Shown: piece after piece, positions 1 to 4,730 of the stretch | Layout: every line of letters begins with the position of its first letter | Numbering within the stretch: the stretch's first letter is position 1 | Notes under the pieces: model-generated | What the model was told of the DNA's origin: nothing | Databases searched by the model: none | What the model saw: the letters and a program-made list of their open reading frames with translations, nothing else | Position numbers and translations under genes: made by a program | Assembly (NCBI GenBank): GCA_022565075.1 | Contig: JADFKG010000121.1 | Location: 1 to 6,282, forward strand | DNA: 6,282 nt | From: Chloroflexota bacterium | GTDB lineage: Bacteria > Chloroflexota > Dehalococcoidia > SM23-28-2 > RBG-16-64-32 | Direction: 5' to 3'

Positions 1-2
1 AC

Positions 3-785
3 GTGAGCGAACTCAAGCTCGAACGGGCGCGGATCGTCTCGCAGGAGGAGCTGTACGCGGACACGTACCTGATGTGGCTCTCGTGCCCGGCTGTCGCGCG
101 CGGCGCGTCGCCGGGGCGGTTCCTGATGATCCACTGCGCGGACTCGCTCGACCCGCTGCTGCCGCGCCCGATGTCGTTCCACCGCTTCCGGGACACCGGC
201 GGCGAGCGGCAGTTCGCGATCCTCTACGACGTGCGCGGCCGCGGCACCGCCTGGCTCTCGGAGCGCAAGGGTGGCGACGCGCTGACCGTCTTCGGGCCGC
301 TGGGCCGTGGCTTCGAGGTAGACGCCGGATCGGAGAACATCCTGCTGGTCGCGGGCGGCCTGGGCATCGCGGCGGTGGTCTCGCTGGGCGATGAGGCCGT
401 GGCAGCCGGCCGGTCGGTGACGCTGCTGCAGGGCGCGCGCACGGCGTCGCAGCTCTGCCCGCCGGAGCACCTGCCCGCGGAAGTGGAGGCGATCTCGGCG
501 ACGGACGACGGCTCGGAGGGACACGCGGGCCGCGTGACGGAGCTGCTGGCGAAGCACATGCCGTGGGCGGACCAGGTGTTCGCCTGCGGACCGACGCCGA
601 TGTTCGAGGCGATGGCGGCCGTCGTCCGCGAGATGCGCACGCGAAAGCCCGTGCAGGTGCTGCTCGAGGAGCGGATGGGCTGCGGCACGGGCGTCTGCTA
701 CGGCTGCGCGGTGTTCACGCGCAAGGGCGTACGGCTGGTCTGCCGGGACGGCCCGCAAATGGAGCTTCGCGAGGCGTTCGGCTAG
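3..785 (+). CDS. pyrK: Dihydroorotate dehydrogenase B electron-transfer subunit (PyrK-like FAD/[2Fe-2S] protein)
   Basis: This 260-residue protein has the layout of the ferredoxin-reductase superfamily subunit PyrK, which carries electrons from dihydroorotate dehydrogenase 1B to NAD+ in pyrimidine synthesis in the cytoplasm. Visible motifs: an FAD-binding RPMS at residues 55-58; a pyridine-nucleotide glycine stretch (LVAGGLGIA) at 115-123; ACGPTPMF at 194-201; and a C-terminal [2Fe-2S] ligand set Cys227, Cys232, Cys235 and Cys247 (C-x4-C-x2-C-x11-C), as expected for PyrK. Length fits the family. The GTG start at base 3 gives a normal N-terminus (short lead-in, then the first beta strand), but only two bases lie upstream, so the ribosome binding site and any earlier start cannot be checked. 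The cupredoxin gene starts 12 bases after the stop. Its usual partner pyrD is about 3.9 kb downstream rather than adjacent. Related subunits serve other oxidoreductases, so the partner is inferred. Confidence 0.87.
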   Translation: MSELKLERARIVSQEELYADTYLMWLSCPAVARGASPGRFLMIHCADSLDPLLPRPMSFHRFRDTGGERQFAILYDVRGRGTAWLSERKGGDALTVFGPLGRGFEVDAGSENILLVAGGLGIAAVVSLGDEAVAAGRSVTLLQGARTASQLCPPEHLPAEVEAISATDDGSEGHAGRVTELLAKHMPWADQVFACGPTPMFEAMAAVVREMRTRKPVQVLLEERMGCGTGVCYGCAVFTRKGVRLVCRDGPQMELREAFG

Positions 786-797
786 TCTGGAACCGAG

Positions 798-1202
798 ATG
801 ACGAGCGAGGCGCCGGAGCCACGGTCAAACACACTGGCGCTCGCCGTATTTGTCGGCGCGATCATCGTGTTCGCCGTGGCCGTGCTTGCGGGGCTGCTGC
901 TGTCTTCCGGGAGCGGCAACGACGCGGACGCCACGCCGACGGTGCTCGACGAACTGGCGGTGACGATCGAGATCGGCGGCTTCCGCTACCGCCCGCCAAA
1001 CCTGTCGCTGCCGGTGGGCGCGACGGTGACGTGGGTGAACCGCGATACAGCGCCGCACGACTCGAAAGCCCGTGACGAGACGTGGGAGACTGACTTGCTG
1101 CAGAGGGACGAAGAGTACGCTATCACGTTCGATGAGCCGGGAACGTGGGAATACTACTGCACGATCCACCCGTACATGACGGCGACGCTGACGGTCAGAT
1201 GA
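798..1202 (+). CDS. Membrane-anchored cupredoxin (plastocyanin/amicyanin-like type I copper protein)
   Basis: A 134-residue protein with a hydrophobic membrane anchor at about residues 12-35, a short polar linker rich in Gly, Ser, Asp and Thr to about 50, then one cupredoxin domain (about 53-134). All four type I copper ligands can be seen: His87 (in TAPHDS) and the C-terminal loop Cys121-x2-His124-x2-Met127, the short amicyanin-like ligand spacing. The domain should sit outside the membrane and pass single electrons between respiratory partners, or hold copper. I infer this from the fold; no partner oxidase is in the window. There is no cleavable signal with a lipobox, so the N-terminal segment is probably an uncleaved anchor. 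The ATG lies 12 bases after the pyrK stop with only a weak GGA upstream, so co-transcription with pyrK is likely. Its stop codon overlaps the next gene as ATGA. Confidence 0.87.
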   Translation: MTSEAPEPRSNTLALAVFVGAIIVFAVAVLAGLLLSSGSGNDADATPTVLDELAVTIEIGGFRYRPPNLSLPVGATVTWVNRDTAPHDSKARDETWETDLLQRDEEYAITFDEPGTWEYYCTIHPYMTATLTVR

Positions 1203-1954
1203 ACGATCCACACGTCCAATCACTTAGGTACCGATTTGAGCCTACGGAGGGTAACAAATTCAATGCGCCACCGGTTCCCTGGAACACGACAGAGGCCGAC
1301 TTCGAGCTTGCAGACGGATACCTCACGGCTCGCCCCAAGAACCACTATCCTGACATCGAACAAGCGCGCGTCGTCATCGATCCACTGGTTCGGGCCTGGG
1401 AGGTGGAAGCAGGCATCAATTACAGACAGCGTGAGTTTCGCTTCAAATTCACCAACGGCGAGGTGATCGAACGACGGCCAACTCCGGGTGTGGTTAAGTT
1501 GAGTGGGACGATAACGGCCACGGGTAGCCTTTCAGCCGTCCTGACCAGGGCCAACTACCCGCCGCCTCCAGGACAGTTCATCGTCACCCCCGACGTTGAT
1601 GTGATCTGGGAGCGCTATGCAAGATACCGCGAAGGCGCGGAATCCCTGCCTTCGATGGCGTACTTCTGCCTCACAGTCCTGAAGGGACTTGCTAGGAGGA
1701 GGACCGAGGCAGCGATCAAGTACAACATTAGCGATGCCATTCTTAAGAAACTGGAAAACCTGACATCCACGAAGGGCGATCCCTCTATGGCTCGCAAGGC
1801 CCCACGAGGAGGGTCATACGAGCCGTTGACCAAACGGGAAATCGATTGGATCGAGACCGTAGTCCTGGCAATCATTCGGCGGCTTAGCGAGGCGGCCATT
1901 TCACCAACAAACCTCAGGAAGATAACGATGGCTGATCTACCACCACTTGATTGA
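1199..1954 (+). CDS. Unrecognised 251-residue protein, low-GC gene
   Basis: I do not recognise this family. The N-terminal two thirds (about residues 8-135) looks beta-rich with many aromatics and prolines (FNAPPVPW at 21-28, ARPKNHYPD at 44-52, YPPPPGQF at 120-127). The C-terminal part (about 133-235) looks helical and basic (LARRRTEAA at 164-172, KREIDWIE at 212-219). There is no signal peptide, membrane segment, cysteine cluster or obvious catalytic motif. I chose ATG 1199 because it overlaps the cupredoxin stop as ATGA; an in-frame GTG at 1145 would lie deep inside the cupredoxin gene. No good Shine-Dalgarno is visible, so translation would depend on coupling. Base composition is unlike its neighbours: 60-base lines counted by hand within it gave about 47-63% G+C, against about 70% in the adjacent hydrolase gene. 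Its codons use A and T more freely (AAC ATT, AAA, TTA-type neighbours). This suggests acquisition by transfer. It is real as an ORF; its function is open. Confidence 0.7.
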   Translation: MNDPHVQSLRYRFEPTEGNKFNAPPVPWNTTEADFELADGYLTARPKNHYPDIEQARVVIDPLVRAWEVEAGINYRQREFRFKFTNGEVIERRPTPGVVKLSGTITATGSLSAVLTRANYPPPPGQFIVTPDVDVIWERYARYREGAESLPSMAYFCLTVLKGLARRRTEAAIKYNISDAILKKLENLTSTKGDPSMARKAPRGGSYEPLTKREIDWIETVVLAIIRRLSEAAISPTNLRKITMADLPPLD

Positions 1955-1980
1955 CAGAGAAGCGACCGGTCGCGTACTAC
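1951..1980 (+). promoter_or_regulatory. Candidate promoter with palindromic operator upstream of the MBL hydrolase gene
   Basis: A perfect TTGACA -35 hexamer lies at 1951-1956, overlapping the stop codon of the preceding gene. An 18-base spacer leads to a weak -10, TACTAC at 1975-1980 (3 of 6 matches to consensus). The spacer contains a perfect 12-bp palindrome, GCGACCGGTCGC, at 1962-1973, where a repressor or MerR-type activator could bind. The start of transcription would be near 1987, giving a short leader with a strong ribosome binding site. The poor -10 keeps confidence low. Confidence 0.4.
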
Positions 1981-2004
1981 TGGTGCCGCCCGTACGAAAG
2001 CACT

Positions 2005-2012
2005 GAGGAGGA
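2005..2012 (+). promoter_or_regulatory. Strong ribosome binding site of the MBL hydrolase gene
   Basis: GAGGAGGA lies 5 bases before the ATG at 2018 and fixes that start. It is the clearest Shine-Dalgarno sequence on the forward strand in the first half of the window. Confidence 0.8.
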
Positions 2013-2017
2013 ACACC

Positions 2018-2842
2018 ATGGCCGGCCCGAAGATCACCGTAGGCAACGCCGAAATCATTTCGCTCACGGACGTCGAGATGCAGTTCCCCTGGGCGACGTT
2101 CTTTCCGAACGTGCCGATGCACGAGATGGAGAAGTACCGTGAGCTGTACCCGGAGAGCTGGGGCGACATCGGCTTCAAGACCGATGCCGGCTGCTACGCG
2201 GTGCGCAGCGAGGGAAAGACGATCCTTGTCGATACGGGCCTGGGGCCGGGGCCGCACGAGTTCCTGCGCGGCGCCACGGGTAACCTCATAGACGATATGA
2301 AGTCGAAAGGGGTGGCGCCGGACGACGTAGACGTCGTGCTGCACACGCACCTGCACCCGGACCACGTGGGCTGGAACATGTCCGGCGACGCGCCGACGTT
2401 CCCGAACGCGCGCTATTACGCGCCACAGGCGGACTGGGACTTCTTCAACTCGGCGCTGGCCGCCAATCCGCAGATGGAGCAGGTGGTCCCGTTGAACGAG
2501 ATGGGCCGCCTGGAGCTATACGACGGCGAGATCACGATCACCTCCGAGGTGACGACGCTGGCCACCCCGGGGCACACGCCGGGCCACTGCAGCGTGCTTG
2601 TGAACTCAGGCGGTGAGAAGGCGCTGATCGCCGGCGATCTGACGCATCACCCGGCGCAGGTAGACCGGCCGGAGTGGTCGCCGGCGTTCGACCTGGACGC
2701 CGCCCTGGCGTCGGCGACGCGCAAGAAGATGATGGACGGGCTGGTGGAAGAGGGTCACATCGCGGCGTTCTGCCACTTCCCGGGCGAGGGCTTCGGCCGC
2801 ATCGTCGAGTCCAACGGCAAGCGCGTCTTCCAGGCGCTGTAG
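2018..2842 (+). CDS. Metallo-beta-lactamase-fold metal-dependent hydrolase (lactonase/glyoxalase-like)
   Basis: This 274-residue cytoplasmic protein (no signal peptide) carries a complete two-metal MBL site. His111-x-His113-x-Asp115-His116 forms the HxHxDH motif (HLHPDH), His190 lies in TPGHTPGH, the bridging Asp207 lies in IAGDLTHHP, and the last ligand His253 lies in FCHFPGEGFG. VDTGLGPG at 71-78 is the usual strand-loop before the metal motif. The fold hydrolyses esters, lactones or thioesters. The long N-terminal lead (FPWATFFPNVP at about 23-33) and the overall spacing resemble the lactonase and methyl-parathion-hydrolase-like branch, but the substrate cannot be read from the sequence. 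The start is well supported by GAGGAGGA. It has its own candidate promoter and ends 9 bases before the stop of the convergent mrp gene, so it is probably a single-gene unit. Codon use matches the high-GC background, unlike the gene before it. Confidence 0.88.
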   Translation: MAGPKITVGNAEIISLTDVEMQFPWATFFPNVPMHEMEKYRELYPESWGDIGFKTDAGCYAVRSEGKTILVDTGLGPGPHEFLRGATGNLIDDMKSKGVAPDDVDVVLHTHLHPDHVGWNMSGDAPTFPNARYYAPQADWDFFNSALAANPQMEQVVPLNEMGRLELYDGEITITSEVTTLATPGHTPGHCSVLVNSGGEKALIAGDLTHHPAQVDRPEWSPAFDLDAALASATRKKMMDGLVEEGHIAAFCHFPGEGFGRIVESNGKRVFQAL

Positions 2843-2876
2843 GCGCGGAGGCTAGGCTTCGGCGGGCGCGCCAGCG
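2835..2876. other. Imperfect GC hairpin between convergent genes, possible bidirectional terminator
   Basis: CGCTG (2835-2839) and GCGCG (2843-2847) can pair with CGCGC (2867-2871) and CAGCG (2872-2876), forming a 10-bp stem interrupted by a 3-base bulge that is the TAG stop codon of the hydrolase gene. The loop is 19 bases and holds the mrp stop. There is no T-tract, and such pairing is not rare in GC-rich DNA, so a terminator role is only possible. Confidence 0.2.
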
Positions 2877-3958
2877 GTGGCTTCTTCCGCGAAGAAGTGC
2901 TGGACGCTGGTCTTGGCGGCGACGCGCTGGGCGATCGTCCTGAAAGCCTCGGCGACGGAGGACTCGGGGTGGCCCTCGACGATCGGGACACCGGAGTCAG
3001 CGCCGGCCCGGACGTCGTTGTGCAGCGGGATCGAGCCCAGGAAGTCGATTCCCAGCTCGTCCGCCATCGCCTCTGCGCCACCGGTGCCGAAGATGTCCGT
3101 GCGCTCGCCGCAGTGCGGGCAAGCGAAGTAGCTCATGTTCTCGACGAGGCCGAAGACAGGCACCTTCATCTTCTCGAACATCGCCACGGCCTTCGTCGCG
3201 TCTTCGACTGAGACAACGTTCGGCGTCGTGACGACGACCGCGCCGGCGATCGGGGCCTCCGAGGCGGCGCTCATCGAGGCGTCGCTCGTCCCGGGCGGCA
3301 GGTCGATCACGAGGTAGTCGAGTTCGCCGCCCTCCGACCACGGCAGATCGTGCAGAAGCTGTTTCACGCCGCTACCGATCATCGGCCCACGCCAGACGAC
3401 TGGCGTGCCGGGTTTGAGCACGAAGCCGAGCGAGGCGGCGCGGATGCCGTAGCGCTCGAGGATCGCCAGGCCGGTGTCGGCGTGAATGCCGACTTGCACG
3501 CCGAGCATCGTCGGGATGTTGGGCCCGGTGAGGTCGGCGTCCAGCAGGCCGACCGACGCGCCGAAGTGCCGGAGCGACAGCGCGAGGTTGACGGCGACTG
3601 TGGATTTGCCGACGCCGCCCTTGTTGGAGGCGATGGCGATGATGTTACGGACGCCCGGGACGGCCTTGGGGCCCTGGGCGGCGCCGGTCGAGCGCACGGA
3701 GGCGTCCATCTCGACATCGACGCGCTCGATTCCCGGGAGCGCCAGGAGCAGCTCCTCCGCCTGCGCCTTCATCTCGTCGCGGACGGGACAAGCCGGCGTC
3801 GTGAGGACGATCTTGACGGCGATGTGGCCGTCGCCGATCTCGATGCTGTCTTCGGGGATGAAGCCCAGCGAGACGATGTCTTTGTGGAGGTCCGGATCCT
3901 CAATCTGGCTGAGGGCGCTCAGCACCTGGTCTTTAGTCACGCCGTCTGGGTCGGCCAT
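2852..3958 (-). CDS. mrp: Mrp/NBP35 (ApbC) family iron-sulfur cluster carrier ATPase with N-terminal DUF59 domain
   Basis: A 368-residue protein of the MinD/Mrp P-loop superfamily, expected to bind an Fe-S cluster as a dimer and pass it to target apoproteins in the cytoplasm. Residues about 5-85 form a DUF59/MIP18 domain (DPDLHKDIVSLGFI at 21-34, TTPACP with Cys57 at 53-58). The ATPase domain follows: deviant Walker A KGGVGKST at 113-120, LLDADLTGPN at 138-147, and switch/Walker B-like IDLPPGTSD at 218-226. Cys280 and Cys283 (ACPHCGE) form the CxxC that bridges the cluster between subunits. The last 15 or so residues are an Ala/Glu-rich tail. Length is normal for the fused DUF59-Mrp form. The start ATG (complement of 3956-3958) is preceded on the reverse strand by GAAAGGA at 3964-3970, with good spacing. 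The gene is transcribed away from the zinc-ribbon gene and towards the hydrolase. No Fe-S biogenesis operon surrounds it. Confidence 0.93.
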   Translation of the reverse strand: MADPDGVTKDQVLSALSQIEDPDLHKDIVSLGFIPEDSIEIGDGHIAVKIVLTTPACPVRDEMKAQAEELLLALPGIERVDVEMDASVRSTGAAQGPKAVPGVRNIIAIASNKGGVGKSTVAVNLALSLRHFGASVGLLDADLTGPNIPTMLGVQVGIHADTGLAILERYGIRAASLGFVLKPGTPVVWRGPMIGSGVKQLLHDLPWSEGGELDYLVIDLPPGTSDASMSAASEAPIAGAVVVTTPNVVSVEDATKAVAMFEKMKVPVFGLVENMSYFACPHCGERTDIFGTGGAEAMADELGIDFLGSIPLHNDVRAGADSGVPIVEGHPESSVAEAFRTIAQRVAAKTSVQHFFAEEATAGAPAEA

Positions 3959-3963
3959 CGGTA

Positions 3964-3970
3964 TCCTTTC
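3964..3970 (-). promoter_or_regulatory. Ribosome binding site of mrp
   Basis: Read on the reverse strand this is GAAAGGA, 5 bases before the mrp ATG. It supports the chosen start. Confidence 0.65.
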
Positions 3971-4069
3971 GCGTCAGCGGCTGTGGGGGCGCATGATCGC
4001 CGATAAGAACGAGAATCTGCGCCTTTTCGTAGTCCGTTCGAGAAACCTTTTCGGTCGCTGACCGTTATA

Positions 4070-4075
4070 ACTATA
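4070..4075 (-). promoter_or_regulatory. Weak candidate -10 element for mrp
   Basis: The reverse strand reads TATAGT here, immediately followed by TATAAC, in an AT-rich patch of the divergent region. At normal spacing the -35 position holds only a poor match (TTCGCC, complement of 4092-4097). The transcript would start near 4063 and carry a leader of about 105 bases. Treat it as a guess; the AT-richness alone could produce it. Confidence 0.25.
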
Positions 4076-4125
4076 CAACGAAAGCTGTGGAGGCGAACTT
4101 TCAACAGCCAATAGTTTGTAAATTA

Positions 4126-4148
4126 TGGTATGATACCCCCACGGGGTA
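4126..4148 (+). promoter_or_regulatory. Extended -10 promoter with overlapping inverted repeats, upstream of the zinc-ribbon gene
   Basis: TGGTATGAT (4126-4134) is a full TGn extended -10 followed by a 5-of-6 -10 hexamer. No -35 is recognisable at 16-18 bases, as is usual for extended -10 promoters. Two inverted repeats overlap it: GGTAT-G-ATACC (4127-4137) centred on the -10, and TACCCC-CAC-GGGGTA (4134-4148) over the expected start of transcription. Both are perfect, so a repressor site, or a hairpin at the very 5' end of the RNA, is plausible. The leader to the ATG would be about 90 bases. Confidence 0.55.
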
Positions 4149-4177
4149 CATCCGGATCGTCGCCTGTAACGTAATAG

Positions 4178-4225
4178 CTTCAGACGGCATCTTGAAGTCA
4201 GCAGAACCTCTGGAAACCCAGGAGG
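4178..4225 (+). promoter_or_regulatory. Structured 5' leader with a hairpin covering the ribosome binding site
   Basis: Two hairpins can be drawn in the leader of the zinc-ribbon gene. The first pairs CTTCA (4178-4182) with TGAAG (4193-4197). The second pairs CCTCTGG (4207-4213) with CCAG and AGG (4218-4221, 4223-4225), leaving G4222 bulged and a 4-base AAAC loop. The second takes up most of the Shine-Dalgarno AGGAGGG at 4220-4226, so translation could be gated by temperature, a ligand, a protein or an upstream alternative fold. The pairing is seen in the sequence; the regulation is inferred. It matches no riboswitch class I can name. Confidence 0.4.
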
Positions 4226-4232
4226 GTTGGAC

Positions 4233-4550
4233 ATGGCAAAGACTCAGGTACTAGAAAAGAAGCGCGTTAAGACGAAGAAGGCCGCGGCCGCGACGACAAC
4301 GATCGAGCAGCCGTCCTGCAAGCACCACTGGGTCATCGCCTCGCCACGAGGCGCGATGAGCGGCGGCCGCTGCAAGCGCTGTGGCGAAGTGCGCGAGTTC
4401 CGCAACTCGACTACGGACTACGTCTGGGACGACGACTCGACGAAGGAGAAGGGATACACGCCGTGGCGCGGCGCCCGCTCCTCGCCGAAGATGATCGACG
4501 ACGTCCAGGCAGCGTCCGCCGGCGCAACGAACGGCGCGTCGCTCTCCTAA
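4233..4550 (+). CDS. Small zinc-ribbon protein of unknown function
   Basis: A 105-residue soluble protein. It starts with a basic, Lys/Ala/Thr-rich tail (about 1-26), which could touch nucleic acid. A compact metal-binding segment follows: Cys29-x-His31 (CKHHW) and Cys47-x2-Cys50 (GGRCKRCGEVREF), a C-x-H/C-x2-C zinc-ribbon pattern. The C-terminal half has acidic stretches (VWDDDST, about 64-70) and a disordered Ala/Gly/Ser end. I have the impression that similar small proteins occur in Chloroflexota and some Actinobacteria, but I know no assigned function. The ATG at 4233 sits 6 bases after AGGAGGG and is preferred over the in-frame TTG at 4227, which is too close to it. It forms a single-gene unit: extended -10 promoter and structured leader in front, hairpin terminator 20 bases behind. 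That tidy, regulated layout suggests a well-expressed protein. RNA, ribosome or transcription-complex binding are possibilities only. Confidence 0.8.
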   Translation: MAKTQVLEKKRVKTKKAAAATTTIEQPSCKHHWVIASPRGAMSGGRCKRCGEVREFRNSTTDYVWDDDSTKEKGYTPWRGARSSPKMIDDVQAASAGATNGASLS

Positions 4551-4570
4551 ACACGTCAACACACCCCCTT

Positions 4571-4605
4571 TGAAAGGCCTCCTGCCGCACACGGGAGGCC
4601 TTTCA
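4571..4605 (+). terminator. Intrinsic terminator-like hairpin after the zinc-ribbon gene
   Basis: TGAAAGGCCTCC (4571-4582) and GGAGGCCTTTCA (4594-4605) form a perfect 12-bp stem with an 11-base loop, 20 bases past the TAA. The AAAGGCCTCC...GGAGGCCTTT form is typical of rho-independent terminators. The T run lies inside the stem arm, and no long T-tract follows, so efficiency is uncertain. It separates this gene from pyrD. Confidence 0.75.
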
Positions 4606-4713
4606 CTTGCCCGCTAGCGTGCTCCTGGAGGTCCGCCCGGCTCCCCAGGGCAAGGCTACCCTACGGATCCGACCGGAAAGTCATGCGGCTACGAGTTCGC
4701 ACGGGCGCGCGGC

Positions 4714-4722
4714 TGATATCAT
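4714..4722 (+). promoter_or_regulatory. Extended -10 promoter element just upstream of pyrD, possibly leaderless
   Basis: TGATATCAT is a TGn extended -10 followed by TATCAT (5 of 6 to consensus). It ends 8 bases before the ATG at 4731. Transcription usually starts about 7 bases past the hexamer, at about 4729-4731, so the message would have almost no leader. This agrees with the lack of a convincing Shine-Dalgarno before pyrD. No good -35 is present. Confidence 0.45.
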
Positions 4723-4730
4723 GAAGTGTG

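Noticed and set aside
1145..1198. Earlier GTG start for the orphan gene
   Set aside because: It would place 18 codons inside the copper-binding loop of the cupredoxin gene. The added residues read like an out-of-frame translation, and ATG 1199 gives a standard ATGA overlap.
1188..1198. Palindrome CTGAC-G-GTCAG just before ATG 1199
   Set aside because: It lies inside the last codons of the cupredoxin gene and there is no promoter nearby. I could not separate it from chance.
1615..2178. Reverse-strand open frame of 187 codons across the orphan gene and the start of the hydrolase gene
   Set aside because: It would cover the hydrolase promoter, ribosome binding site and N-terminus. Its Ser-rich translation shows no domain. 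The forward orphan frame has better context, although the lower G+C makes this rejection less firm than the others.
3350..4006. Forward open frame of 218 codons opposite mrp
   Set aside because: Asp/Arg/Gly/Ala-rich shadow of the Mrp coding frame, without a credible ribosome binding site.
4022..4053. Direct repeat of CCTTTTCG 24 bases apart in the mrp leader
   Set aside because: Two copies of an 8-base word in a short AT-richer region are weak evidence, and no third copy was seen.
4227..4232. TTG start for the zinc-ribbon gene
   Set aside because: It directly abuts the Shine-Dalgarno sequence with no spacing. ATG 4233 has a normal 6-base gap.
4624..4649. CCTGG...CCAGG hairpin in the pyrD upstream region (also TTGCCC...GGGCAA at 4607-4653)
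   Set aside because: Only about 5-7 bp with mismatches, and it lies upstream of the likely pyrD transcript start. It does not look like a PyrR-type attenuator.
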